Shown: positions 43,735 through 52,309 of the stretch, in pieces
Position numbering within the stretch: the stretch's first letter is position 1
How the letters are laid out: each line of letters begins with the position of its first letter
From: Halalkalibacillus halophilus DSM 18494
GTDB lineage: Bacteria; Bacillota; Bacilli; Bacillales; Alkalibacillaceae
Assembly: GCF_000423105.1 (NCBI RefSeq)
Contig: NZ_AUHI01000004.1
Coordinates: 248,001-312,000, forward strand
Length of the DNA stretch: 64,000 nt
Direction of reading: 5' to 3'
Program-made: the position numbers and the translations under genes
Notes under the pieces: model-generated
The model's input: only the letters and a program-made list of their open reading frames with translations
What the model was told of the DNA's origin: nothing
The model's database searches: none

Positions 43735-44196
43735 ATGAAAGTTGATGATTCCTTATTTTTGGCTAATAACACTCAGAAACGAGAAGGAAATAATGAGCTG
43801 GACCGTGATTCGTTTCTACAAATACTTATGACACAGCTTACGAACCAAGACCCCTTAGACCCTATGGATGATAAGGATTTTGTGGCACAAATGGCAACCT
43901 TTTCTCAGTTAGAACAAACCATGAATATGTCTTCTAATATTGAAGGTTTCATGCAACAACAAAGTTATTCTAACTTCCTACAATATTCGAACTTAATTGG
44001 ACAAGGCGTATCTTATGCGGAGCAAGATTCTCAAGGTTCTATGATTGGTGAAGGTACGGCCAGAGTCGACTCTGTTAGAAAAGAAGGAGACGATATCTTA
44101 GTGTCCTTAAGTAATGGGAAAGAAATCAGTGCATCGCAAGTTATACAGATTGGTGAGGTTAACTTAGATCAAGAGGTGGAAGAAGATGAATCATAA
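43735..44196 (+). CDS. flgD: Flagellar hook assembly (capping) protein FlgD
   Basis: Scaffold cap for hook polymerisation. The N-terminal signature RDSFLQILMTQLTNQDPLDPMDDKDFVAQMATFSQLEQ (about residues 24-61) is diagnostic; the C-terminal part is short, giving 153 residues as in Bacillus. GAGGAGGTG precedes the ATG. The next gene overlaps its end by 11 bp. Confidence 0.95.
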   Translation: MKVDDSLFLANNTQKREGNNELDRDSFLQILMTQLTNQDPLDPMDDKDFVAQMATFSQLEQTMNMSSNIEGFMQQQSYSNFLQYSNLIGQGVSYAEQDSQGSMIGEGTARVDSVRKEGDDILVSLSNGKEISASQVIQIGEVNLDQEVEEDES

Positions 44197-44566
44197 AATC
44201 AATCCACTGCATCACCAGCAACCATTACCTATGCATTCCGTGCAAAAACCGAAACAAGCTGAACCAACTAAAAGCTTCCAATCATTCCTTCAAGATGCTG
44301 CGACAACGGAATTAAAAGTTAGTAAACATGCTCAAAAACGTTTAGATGAGAGAAATATTGAAATCCCAGCAGACAAATGGAATATGATTGAAGATCGTAT
44401 GATGGAAGCAAAGCAAAAAGGTGTAACGGATTCTGCGATTATTTTAGATGATGCAGTGTTAGTTGCTAGTACGAAAAACAATACTATTATTACTGCAATG
44501 AATCGAGAAGAAGCTAGTAATCAATTACTTACTAATATTAATGGAACTATATTAATGCAAGAATAA
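44186..44566 (+). CDS. TIGR02530-type flagellar operon protein
   Basis: A 126-residue protein with the conserved core KVSKHAQKRLDERNIEIPADKW and a C-terminal part ILDDAVLVASTKNNTIITAMNR, recognised as the small flagellar-operon family TIGR02530 found between flgD and flgE in Bacilli and Clostridia. Biochemical role unknown. AGAGGTGGAAG within flgD precedes the ATG at 44186. The N-terminal 40 residues are Pro/His/Gln-rich and probably disordered, consistent with an export signal, but that is inference. Confidence 0.85.
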   Translation: MNHKINPLHHQQPLPMHSVQKPKQAEPTKSFQSFLQDAATTELKVSKHAQKRLDERNIEIPADKWNMIEDRMMEAKQKGVTDSAIILDDAVLVASTKNNTIITAMNREEASNQLLTNINGTILMQE

Positions 44567-44648
44567 ACTGGCTGGACCGAGAGGAAGCCAAAATACTGCT
44601 GACCGATTGAAGCAGTAAAAATACAATTTCCGGAAGGATGAAAAATTT

Positions 44649-45449
44649 ATGTTACGTTCAATGTATACAGGAATTTCAGGAATGAGCGGGTTTCAAAATA
44701 AACTAGATACGGTATCTAATAATATTGCAAATGTTAATACGTTTGGTTTTAAAAAAGGGAGAACTACATTCTCTGACTTAATGAGTCAAACTTCACAAGG
44801 TGCTGCTGCTCCTGCAAATGGATTAGGAGGACGTAATCCAATGCAAACAGGGCTAGGTACTTCTGTAGGTAGTATTGATAACATCCACACTCAAGGTAAC
44901 GTACAAACAACAAACCGACCATTAGACTTAGCGATTGAAGGAGATGGTATGTTCAAAGTAGCAGAAGAAGGTGGAGGTAACCCTCAGTACACTAGAGCGG
45001 GTAATTTTTACTTGGATGAAGCTGGTGATATTGTTAACTCTTCTGGTTATTATTTGATGGGGGACGGCGGAGTTGCGAATATAACTATTCCTGACGACGC
45101 GCAAAGTTTCGATATTTCCCCAACTGGAATAGTAAACTATGTTGATGAAGATGGGGCAGTACAAGAGGCAGGTCAAGTTACTGTCACTCAATTCTCAAAT
45201 CCTGAGGGTCTTGAGAAAGCTGGCGGCAATATGTTTTTAGCTAGTAATAACTCAGGGGAAGCTGTAGACACTACCCCAGGTGCTGATGGAAGTGGCGAAT
45301 TATACACTGGTGCCTTAGAAATGTCTAACGTTGATTTAGCAGAAGAGTTCACAGAAATGATTACTTCACAACGTGGTTTCCAGGCAAACACGCGTGTGAT
45401 TACAACTTCAGATGAAATCTTGCAAGAGTTAGTAAACTTAAAACGATAG
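44649..45449 (+). CDS. flgE: Flagellar hook protein FlgE (FlgG-type)
   Basis: Main hook subunit; in older Bacillus nomenclature called FlgG. 266 residues. N-terminal MLRSMYTGISGMSGFQNKLDTVSNNIANVNTFGFKKGRTTF and C-terminal EMSNVDLAEEFTEMITSQRGFQANTRVITTSDEILQELVNLKR-type helices form the coiled D0 domain; the middle is glycine-rich and acidic. The length equals the short Bacillus hook protein rather than the enterobacterial one. GGAAGGATG precedes the ATG. A 24-nt hairpin (44594-44617) lies in the gap upstream. Confidence 0.93.
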   Translation: MLRSMYTGISGMSGFQNKLDTVSNNIANVNTFGFKKGRTTFSDLMSQTSQGAAAPANGLGGRNPMQTGLGTSVGSIDNIHTQGNVQTTNRPLDLAIEGDGMFKVAEEGGGNPQYTRAGNFYLDEAGDIVNSSGYYLMGDGGVANITIPDDAQSFDISPTGIVNYVDEDGAVQEAGQVTVTQFSNPEGLEKAGGNMFLASNNSGEAVDTTPGADGSGELYTGALEMSNVDLAEEFTEMITSQRGFQANTRVITTSDEILQELVNLKR

Positions 45450-45487
45450 GAGGGTAGGGGGCTGACTTAGGTTAGCCCCGCCTCATT
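45448..45487 (+). promoter_or_regulatory. Shine-Dalgarno site separated from the swrD start by a hairpin
   Basis: The only good ribosome binding site before swrD, AGGAGGG (45448-45454), overlaps the flgE stop and is 34 nt from the ATG. Between them GGGGCTGAC (45458-45466) pairs with GTTAGCCCC (45471-45479) around loop TTAG. With the stem folded the site is only about 11 unpaired nt from the start codon. Confidence 0.55.
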
Positions 45488-45715
45488 ATGATTGAAGTGA
45501 CTAGATTAGATGATGAAGTGATGGTAATCAACGCTTTGTACATAGAAAAGATTCAAGCATTACCAGATACAACGATTAGCCTTTCTAACGGAAAAAAGTA
45601 TTTTGTAAAAGAACCAGTCGATCAAGTAATTAATCTCGTAACAAATTATTATAAGCAGATTGGGTTAATGGATCTGCAAGCAAAGGTAGTGGAACAAAAT
45701 GACGAAACCAATTAA
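45488..45715 (+). CDS. swrD: Flagellar motor power protein SwrD (FlbD family, YlzI)
   Basis: A 75-residue FlbD-family protein: MIEVTRLDDEVMVINALYIEKIQALPDTTISLSNGKKYFVKE is the family pattern. B. subtilis SwrD raises stator-driven motor power and is needed for swarming. Position between flgE and fliL is conserved. No Shine-Dalgarno site lies directly upstream of ATG 45488; translation probably uses the hairpin-spaced site described at 45448-45487. The end overlaps fliL by 17 bp. Confidence 0.92.
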   Translation: MIEVTRLDDEVMVINALYIEKIQALPDTTISLSNGKKYFVKEPVDQVINLVTNYYKQIGLMDLQAKVVEQNDETN

Positions 45716-46121
45716 AATCATGCTTACTGCACTAATTACTTTAACAATTATTGGGGTCATTACAATTGTCATATTATTATTTGTAGATTCGGGTGATATG
45801 GAAGAAGGAGAACGTACAGTAGAAGATATGGTTGAGAATTCATTTGTTACAGAAGAAATAACGACAGACCTTGCTGATGGGAATTTTGTAAGAATACAAT
45901 TTCGAATTGTTACAGACAACAATGATGCAAGCGAAGAGTTACAACAAGGTGATTTCTTTCAGTTAAATGACCGTATTATTCAAGAGTTGACGGTAATGCA
46001 GGAAGATGATTTTCGTAATGAGTTAGAGTATGTAAAACAACAAGTACAAGACAGTTTAAATGATATTTTAAACCAAGGAATGGTAACGGATGTTTATATT
46101 GTTGAAAAAGCAGTTCAATAA
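45699..46121 (+). CDS. fliL: Flagellar basal body-associated protein FliL
   Basis: Single-pass membrane protein that surrounds the stator. Transmembrane helix at about residues 6-28, then an acidic linker and the FliL domain with TTDLADGNFVRIQFRIVTDN and a C-terminal DILNQGMVTDVYIVEKAVQ. 140 residues, complete. It starts inside the end of swrD; GTAGTGGAA is the weak binding site. Confidence 0.93.
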   Translation: MTKPIKIMLTALITLTIIGVITIVILLFVDSGDMEEGERTVEDMVENSFVTEEITTDLADGNFVRIQFRIVTDNNDASEELQQGDFFQLNDRIIQELTVMQEDDFRNELEYVKQQVQDSLNDILNQGMVTDVYIVEKAVQ

Positions 46122-46152
46122 GTAGAAATGAAATGGATAGGAGGTGAGATCA

Positions 46153-47148
46153 TTGTCTGAAGATGTACTCTCGCAAGGAGAGATTGATGCGTTACTTTCG
46201 GCGATTTCAAGTGGCGAAATGGATGCAGAAGAACTTAAAGAACAAGACGAGCCAGAGCGAAAAATAAGAGACTATGATTTTAAACGTGCTTTACGATTTT
46301 CTAAAGACCAGATTCGTGGTTTAACACGTATACATGAGAATTTTGCAAGGTTACTTACATCTTTCTTTGCAAGTCAATTAAGATCTTATGTAAATATTTC
46401 ATTAGCTTCTGTAGATCAAGTACCCTATGAAGAGTTTATTCGCTCTATGCCTCAGCGGACAGTTTTAAACATATTCTCCGTTGAACCATTAGAAGGAAGA
46501 TTACTTTATGAAGTAAACCCTAGTCTTGCCTATGCAATGTTAGACCGAATATTAGGAGGAAGAGGGTCAGGGTTAAATAAAATTGAAAATTTAACAGAAA
46601 TTGAATCGCGTATTATGACCCGGAGTTTCGAAAAAGCTTTTGAAACATTAGAAGAGGCTTGGTCCTCCATGGTAGATATTGATATGGTTTTAGAAGAATT
46701 TGAAATTAACCCTCAATTTATTCAAATGGTCTCACCGAATGAAACTGTTGTTATTGTTTCATTGAACGCGACTATTGGTGAGACTAGTGGAATGATGAAT
46801 ATTTGCATTCCCCACATGGTTTTAGAACCGATTATTTCAAAACTATCGGTACATTATTGGATGCAAAATGAATCTAGTAAAAGTAATCCAGAAGACTATG
46901 AACATTTATCAAAGAACCTAGTCAAAGTGGATGTAGAAGCTACAGCAGTTCTCGGTGAGTCAACTATTTCAGTAGAAGAACTTATGCACTTAGCAAATGA
47001 TGATGTAATTATGTTAAATCAGAAAATCGATGATCCGTTAACATTACATGTGAATGATGAACCAAAATTCTATGTCCAGCCTGGTCAGAGAAAGAAAAGC
47101 CTAGCTGTTCAAATCCTAGATGAAATTAGGGGGGAAGACGATGAATAA
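46153..47148 (+). CDS. fliM: Flagellar motor switch protein FliM
   Basis: Rotor C-ring protein that binds CheY-P. The N-terminal CheY-binding peptide is SEDVLSQGEIDALLSAI (residues 2-18); the CheC-like middle domain follows (FKRALRFSKDQIRGLTRIHENFARLL), and a C-terminal SpoA domain ends the protein. TTG 46153 follows GGAGGTGA (46140-46147); an in-frame GTG at 46144 is part of that site. 331 residues. fliY overlaps its last codons. Confidence 0.95.
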   Translation: MSEDVLSQGEIDALLSAISSGEMDAEELKEQDEPERKIRDYDFKRALRFSKDQIRGLTRIHENFARLLTSFFASQLRSYVNISLASVDQVPYEEFIRSMPQRTVLNIFSVEPLEGRLLYEVNPSLAYAMLDRILGGRGSGLNKIENLTEIESRIMTRSFEKAFETLEEAWSSMVDIDMVLEEFEINPQFIQMVSPNETVVIVSLNATIGETSGMMNICIPHMVLEPIISKLSVHYWMQNESSKSNPEDYEHLSKNLVKVDVEATAVLGESTISVEELMHLANDDVIMLNQKIDDPLTLHVNDEPKFYVQPGQRKKSLAVQILDEIRGEDDE

Positions 47149-48364
47149 AAATGACGACATGCTATCTCAAGAAGAAATTGATGCCCTTTTGAATGATAGC
47201 AATGAGCAAGAAGAAGACCATTCCGAGTCAAATAACTCAAATACGGATGAGAAAAATGAAAGTTCCTTAGATGTAAGTGAATACTTAACTGATGTAGAAA
47301 TTGATGCTATCGGAGAGTTGGGGAACATTTCATTTGGAAGTTCTGCAACAGCATTGTCTTCATTATTAAATCAAAAAGTGGAGATAACGACTCCAACTGT
47401 ATCTGTTATAAGTGAAAGTGCACTTGGTGAAAACTTTCCATCACCGCATGTGGCAGTAGCTGTTGATTATACAGATGGGTTTGAAGGTAGTAATTTGTTT
47501 GTGATAAGAAGTGCTGATGCCGCAATTATTGCTGACCTTATGCTTGGAGGAGATGGCACGTCACCAAATGACGAGCTTGGAGAAATACAACTAAGTGCAG
47601 TTCAAGAAGCAATGAACCAAATGATGGGATCTGCAGCTACTAGTATGTCCTCGGTCTTTAATAAGAAAGTAGACATTTCTCCACCAAAAATCTCATTACT
47701 AGACGTAGCATCCGGCGAAGGTGTTGATTATGTTCCAAATGAACAAGTGTTTACAAAGGTGTCCTTTCAGTTACAAGTTGGAACATTAATTGATTCAAAT
47801 ATAATGCAATTGTTACCAGTTGATTTCACTAAAGCTTTTGTAAATGAATTAATCAATTCTAATAATGAGGAACCGGCAGCTGAGGAAGAACAAATTCAAC
47901 CTAAAGAAACAGAAGCCCCTCAGCAAGCTAGTGAGCCAAGCAAAAAGGAACCGACACGAACCGAAACTTCTGCATCAAACAGGACAGAGAATGCAAGCCC
48001 ACAGCAACTGGGTAATTCCCATTTTCAAAAGTCTGAGGCGGAGAATGTAGAAAATGCTCAATTTGCAGAATTTGAGCAACCTTCAAACTTACAAGCACAT
48101 GAGAAAAGAAACCTTGATTTATTAATGGATATTCCATTAAATGTATCAGTAGAGCTTGGTAGATCAAAAAGAAGCATTAAAGACATATTAGACCTTAGTA
48201 CAGGTTCGATTGTTGAATTAGATAAATTAGCTGGAGAACCAGTTGATATATTAGTCAATAACAAGTTAATAGCTAAAGGTGAGGTAGTAGTTATTGATGA
48301 AAACTTTGGGGTAAGAGTATCCGATATACTAAGCCAATCTGAACGACTAAAAAAACTACGTTAA
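47141..48364 (+). CDS. fliY: Flagellar motor switch / CheY-P phosphatase FliY
   Basis: C-ring protein and CheY-P phosphatase. N-terminal peptide DMLSQEEIDALLND resembles that of FliM; two CheC-type phosphatase motifs follow (DAIGELGNISFGSSATALSSLL near 55-76, AVQEAMNQMMGSAATSMSSVF near 155-175); a linker of about 90 residues rich in Glu, Gln, Pro, Ser and Asn (about 245-335) leads to a C-terminal FliN/SpoA domain (LLMDIPLNVSVELGRSKRSIKDIL). 407 residues. Start ATG 47141 after AGGGGGGAAG. Confidence 0.95.
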   Translation: MNKNDDMLSQEEIDALLNDSNEQEEDHSESNNSNTDEKNESSLDVSEYLTDVEIDAIGELGNISFGSSATALSSLLNQKVEITTPTVSVISESALGENFPSPHVAVAVDYTDGFEGSNLFVIRSADAAIIADLMLGGDGTSPNDELGEIQLSAVQEAMNQMMGSAATSMSSVFNKKVDISPPKISLLDVASGEGVDYVPNEQVFTKVSFQLQVGTLIDSNIMQLLPVDFTKAFVNELINSNNEEPAAEEEQIQPKETEAPQQASEPSKKEPTRTETSASNRTENASPQQLGNSHFQKSEAENVENAQFAEFEQPSNLQAHEKRNLDLLMDIPLNVSVELGRSKRSIKDILDLSTGSIVELDKLAGEPVDILVNNKLIAKGEVVVIDENFGVRVSDILSQSERLKKLR

Positions 48365-48379
48365 TACGGGGGAACTAAG

Positions 48380-48742
48380 ATGAGTAACAGAATACTAATT
48401 GTAGATGATGCAGCTTTTATGAGAATGATGATTAAGGATATTTTAGAAAAAAATGATTACGAAGTGGCCGGAGAAGCAGAAAATGGCCAGGAAGCAGTAG
48501 AGCAATATAACGAGTTAAAGCCTGACTTAGTAACTTTAGACATTACAATGCCTGAAAAGGACGGTATTACAGCACTTAAAGAGATCTTACAGGAGCACCC
48601 TGATGCAAAAATTATCATGTGTTCTGCTATGGGGCAGCAAGCAATGGTAATTGACGCAATTCAAGCTGGGGCGAAAGACTTTATTGTTAAGCCATTTCAA
48701 GCAGATCGGGTAATCGAAGCGATTAGTAAAGCATTAAGTTAA
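48380..48742 (+). CDS. cheY: Chemotaxis response regulator CheY
   Basis: Single receiver domain of 120 residues. Acidic pocket Asp9/Asp10, phosphoacceptor Asp54 in LVTLDITMP, and the lysine in FIVKPFQADR near residue 104. In Bacilli CheY-P promotes counter-clockwise rotation by binding FliM; it is dephosphorylated by FliY and CheC, both encoded here. GGGGGAACTA precedes the ATG. Confidence 0.96.
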   Translation: MSNRILIVDDAAFMRMMIKDILEKNDYEVAGEAENGQEAVEQYNELKPDLVTLDITMPEKDGITALKEILQEHPDAKIIMCSAMGQQAMVIDAIQAGAKDFIVKPFQADRVIEAISKALS

Positions 48743-48763
48743 ACTACGTTAGGATAGGTAAAT

Positions 48764-49465
48764 ATGAAAGTATTCAAACTTGTAATAGGGATTATAGTAT
48801 TCATAAGTATTTGGCAAATGCCCATAGAGGGAAAAGTGTTGGCAAATAACGGAAATGTATCTGATTGGTTTGAGGAAGATACAGAAGAAGATGACCAAGA
48901 TGAAGAAGAAAGTGAGCCTGGTACTTCGGAAGATGAATCAGATGCAGAAGAACAATTACCAGCTGCAGAAGAAGATGAAGAACAGGCTATTGGTGAATCG
49001 AATCGCTCTTTATTTCTAGACTTTGTGAGAATGATAATAGCGTTAGTTTTGGTTCTTGCTTTAATATATTTTCTTCTTAAATTCTTACAGAAACGAACAA
49101 GAATTTATCAACAATCTCGTGCACTTGAAAATATAGGTGGAGTTTCCCTTGGCGCAAATAAATCAGCTCAAATGGTACGGGTTGGTAATGAATACTTTTT
49201 ATTGGGCGTTGGAGATGATGTTCAGTTCTTATCGAAGATTGAAGATCAGGAAACAATTGATAAGATGTTAGAATCAGAAGCACCTCAACAGAAACAGCAG
49301 AATACTTTCCAGTCCTTATTGCAAAACTTTCAAAATAGAAATCGTAACCCATATCAAGATGATGATTCTAAGAGACAATTTAAAAATGAACTAGAGACGA
49401 TGAAGAGTACACGTGAACGAGTGATGAAACGATACCAAGATAGGAATGACCGCAGCGATGAATGA
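48764..49465 (+). CDS. fliZ: Flagellar biosynthetic protein FliZ/FliO
   Basis: FliO-family assembly factor for the FliP pore. An N-terminal signal peptide (about residues 1-27, ending GKVLA) is followed by a very acidic extracytoplasmic segment (about 30-75), a transmembrane helix (about 86-106) and the FliO cytoplasmic domain (ALENIGGVSLGANKSAQMVRVG) with a charged tail. 233 residues. The order fliZ-fliP-fliQ-fliR is that of the export gate operon. Its end overlaps fliP. Confidence 0.92.
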   Translation: MKVFKLVIGIIVFISIWQMPIEGKVLANNGNVSDWFEEDTEEDDQDEEESEPGTSEDESDAEEQLPAAEEDEEQAIGESNRSLFLDFVRMIIALVLVLALIYFLLKFLQKRTRIYQQSRALENIGGVSLGANKSAQMVRVGNEYFLLGVGDDVQFLSKIEDQETIDKMLESEAPQQKQQNTFQSLLQNFQNRNRNPYQDDDSKRQFKNELETMKSTRERVMKRYQDRNDRSDE

Positions 49466-50126
49466 TTTTGTAAATTTATTCTCAGAAAATGACCCTGCAT
49501 CTATTTCAACAGCAGTTCAGTTACTAATTTTAATGACTGTTTTGACACTAGCGCCGAGTATATTGATCCTTATGACATGTTTCACGAGGATCATTATAAT
49601 CTTATCATTCGTTCGTACTTCGTTAGCAACACAGCAAATGCCTCCAAATCAAATACTGATTGGGTTAGCATTGTTTCTTACTTTTTTTATCATGGCACCT
49701 ACTTTTTATGAAGTAAATGATCAAGCATTACAACCTCTGTTCAATGAAGAGATTGAACTGGAAGAAGCTTATGAAGAAGCGAGTATGCCTTTCAAAGAAT
49801 TTATGGCAGAGCATACACGCCAAAAGGACTTAGCTTTATTTATGGATTATGCTGGAGTGGAGTCACCGGAAAGCTTAGAAGACATTCCACTCACTTCACT
49901 TGTTCCAGCTTTTGCTATTAGCGAATTAAAAACGGCTTTCCAAATGGGCTTTATGATATTTATTCCGTTTCTGGTGATTGATATGGCAGTGGCAAGTGTA
50001 CTTATGTCCATGGGTATGATGATGTTACCGCCAGTTATGATTTCGCTTCCGTTTAAAGTATTATTGTTTGTGATTGTGGATGGGTGGTATTTAATTACCC
50101 ATTCCGTTTTAGAAAGTTATATATAG
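49458..50126 (+). CDS. fliP: Flagellar export gate protein FliP
   Basis: Pentameric core of the type III export gate. Highly conserved segments: PSILILMTCFTRIIIILSFVRTSLATQQMPPNQILIGLALFLTFFIMAP and FKEFMAEHTRQKDLALF, with four membrane helices. The B. subtilis protein starts MNEFINIF, so ATG 49458 is favoured; ATG 49446 would add four residues. 222 residues. It overlaps the fliZ stop. Confidence 0.95.
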   Translation: MNDFVNLFSENDPASISTAVQLLILMTVLTLAPSILILMTCFTRIIIILSFVRTSLATQQMPPNQILIGLALFLTFFIMAPTFYEVNDQALQPLFNEEIELEEAYEEASMPFKEFMAEHTRQKDLALFMDYAGVESPESLEDIPLTSLVPAFAISELKTAFQMGFMIFIPFLVIDMAVASVLMSMGMMMLPPVMISLPFKVLLFVIVDGWYLITHSVLESYI

Positions 50127-50145
50127 CGTAGGGAGAAGGGTATGA

Positions 50146-50415
50146 ATGACTCCAGAGATGGTAATTGCATTAGCTGAAAGAGGAATATACACGATATTAA
50201 TTGTCGTAGGTCCATTATTAATGATAGCTTTATTTGTTGGTTTGACTGTTAGTATCTTTCAGGCAACCACTCAAATACAAGAACAGACACTAGCATTTAT
50301 TCCTAAGATTGTTGCAGTGTTTGTTGGGATTGTCGTATTAGGTCCGTGGATGCTTCAAAGGATGATTGAATTCACAATTAGTATATTTAACAATATTCCG
50401 AATGTAGTTGGTTAA
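50146..50415 (+). CDS. fliQ: Flagellar export gate protein FliQ
   Basis: Small export-gate subunit of 89 residues with two membrane helices (about 15-40 and 52-77). Conserved GLTVSIFQATTQIQEQTLAFIPKI. GGGAGAAGGG precedes the ATG. fliR begins 2 bp after its stop. Confidence 0.95.
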   Translation: MTPEMVIALAERGIYTILIVVGPLLMIALFVGLTVSIFQATTQIQEQTLAFIPKIVAVFVGIVVLGPWMLQRMIEFTISIFNNIPNVVG

Positions 50416-50417
50416 CG

Positions 50418-51197
50418 ATGTTAGAATTAATTGATTTTGCTAGAGTTCCTGCATTCTTTTTAATCGTTGCTCGCTTAGCTGGGTTTTTCATGCTTGTACC
50501 TTTTTTCTCCTACCATACAATCCCTATGATGCACAGAGTTGGGTTTGTAATGATTCTCGCTTGGATCATGTATTTCTCAATAGATATTCCTCCATTACTA
50601 ATTGATGGTCAATACATAATAATGTTATTAAAAGAATTACTAGTAGGGCTATTAATTGGCTTAGTCGCGTATGTGATACTTGCAGCTGTACAAATCGCAG
50701 GAGGGTTTATCGATTTTCAAATGGGCTTTGCAATTGCGAATGTGGTAGACCCGCAAACTGGAATTCAAAGTCCAATTGTTGGACAATATTTTTATATTTT
50801 TGCATTACTGTTTTTAGTTGCAACAGATGCTCATCACTTACTGATCGATGGAATATTTTACAGTTATCAGTTCATCGAGTTTAACGATATGATCCCAATT
50901 CATGATGATTCATTTCCGGAATTTATGATGATTACAATGGGTAGCATGTTTACAATCGCCTTTCAAATGGCCATTCCAATTGTAGGAACATTATTCTTGG
51001 TAGATATTGCGTTAGGTATGATCGCTAGAACTGTTCCACAAGTAAACGTATTTGTAGTTGGACTCCCATTGAAGATTTTCGTAAGTTTTGTAGTAATCTT
51101 TATTTCATTTGGATTCTTTGCATTATTAATTAATCAATTATTTGAATATATGTTTTATGCAATGCGTGATTTAATGCAAATAATGGGAGGGGCATAA
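50418..51197 (+). CDS. fliR: Flagellar export gate protein FliR
   Basis: Export-gate subunit of 259 residues with about six membrane segments. Recognisable: RLAGFFMLVPFF, IQIAGGFIDFQMGFAIANVVDPQ-type motif and SPIVGQYFYIFALLFLVATDAHH. It starts 2 bp after the fliQ stop and flhB begins 1 bp after it, so the gate genes are coupled. Confidence 0.95.
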   Translation: MLELIDFARVPAFFLIVARLAGFFMLVPFFSYHTIPMMHRVGFVMILAWIMYFSIDIPPLLIDGQYIIMLLKELLVGLLIGLVAYVILAAVQIAGGFIDFQMGFAIANVVDPQTGIQSPIVGQYFYIFALLFLVATDAHHLLIDGIFYSYQFIEFNDMIPIHDDSFPEFMMITMGSMFTIAFQMAIPIVGTLFLVDIALGMIARTVPQVNVFVVGLPLKIFVSFVVIFISFGFFALLINQLFEYMFYAMRDLMQIMGGA

Positions 51198-51198
51198 T

Positions 51199-52287
51199 AT
51201 GGAACTATTACGCCTTAATCTACAATATTTTAATGAAGGTCAAGAGAAGACGGAGCAAGCTACACCAAAGAAGCGACTTGACTCTAGAAAAAAGGGTCAA
51301 GTTGCAAAAAGCCAAGATGTAAATACTGCTATTCTATTATTCTTTGTATTCATCTTTTTATTTGTCTTTGGTTCCTTCATGGGTGAAACACTTATGGGGA
51401 TATATACATATGCATTTACTGAATTTATTCATTGGGATCTTACAGAGTCTAATGTTCAACAAGTCTTTTTTCAAATGACAATTGAAGGTTTAAAAGTTGT
51501 CCTACCTATTATGGCAGTTGCAATAGTTGGAGCACTGATATCAAATTACCTACAGATAGGGTTTCTATTCACAGGGGAACCAATCAAGTTTGACTTAAAA
51601 AAGGTTGACCCGATTAAAGGTATTAAAAGGATATTTTCTGTTAGAGCTCTAGTAGAGTTTTTAAAATCTATGTTGAAAATTTCCTCTATAGGTACTGTTT
51701 GTTTTTTTATTATATGGATTCATCGACACGAATTAATGATGTTATCACAGAAGACGATTTTAGAATCTATAACATTTTTTGGCCAACTAACTGTATTAAT
51801 TGGGGTAGCTGCTTCCATTATGTTAATGATAATTTCTGTAATTGATTATCTGTACCAGCGTTATGACCATGAAAAAAACATAAAGATGTCAAAGCATGAT
51901 GTGAAAGATGAACATAAAAACATTGAAGGAGATCCCTTAATAAAATCTCGAATGAAAGAAAGACAAAGGCAAATGGCTCAGCAGCGAATGATGAGTGAAA
52001 TTCCTTCTGCTGATGTAGTAATTACTAACCCAACTCACTACTCTATTGCTATTAAATACGATGAAGCCAAATCCGATGCACCTTATGTGGTTGCAAAGGG
52101 CGTTGATTACATAGCCTTTCGTATTCGTGATGTGGCACAGGCGCACGGCGTGATGAAAGTGGAAAATAGACAATTAGCACGTGGGTTATATCAAACAGTA
52201 GAAATCGGTGAGGCAATTCCTGAAGATTTCTATCAAGGTGTTGCGGAAGTATTAGCATATGTTTATAAGTTGGAAAAGCAAGCTTAA
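51199..52287 (+). CDS. flhB: Flagellar export specificity switch FlhB
   Basis: Membrane component that changes export specificity after self-cleavage. N-terminal EKTEQATPKKRLDSRKKGQVAKSQDVN, four membrane helices (about residues 30-215), then the cytoplasmic domain with the autocleavage site NPTH in VVITNPTHYSIAIKYDE (about 275). 362 residues. GGGAGGGGC precedes the ATG. Its tail is homologous to ylqH at 25353. Confidence 0.96.
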   Translation: MELLRLNLQYFNEGQEKTEQATPKKRLDSRKKGQVAKSQDVNTAILLFFVFIFLFVFGSFMGETLMGIYTYAFTEFIHWDLTESNVQQVFFQMTIEGLKVVLPIMAVAIVGALISNYLQIGFLFTGEPIKFDLKKVDPIKGIKRIFSVRALVEFLKSMLKISSIGTVCFFIIWIHRHELMMLSQKTILESITFFGQLTVLIGVAASIMLMIISVIDYLYQRYDHEKNIKMSKHDVKDEHKNIEGDPLIKSRMKERQRQMAQQRMMSEIPSADVVITNPTHYSIAIKYDEAKSDAPYVVAKGVDYIAFRIRDVAQAHGVMKVENRQLARGLYQTVEIGEAIPEDFYQGVAEVLAYVYKLEKQA

Positions 52288-52309
52288 AGGAATGAAATGA
52301 GGTTTGAAA

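Noticed and set aside
44594..44617. Terminator between the TIGR02530 gene and flgE
   Set aside because: A clean 7-bp hairpin (TACTGCT / AGCAGTA) is present but is followed by A residues, not T, and the operon clearly continues.
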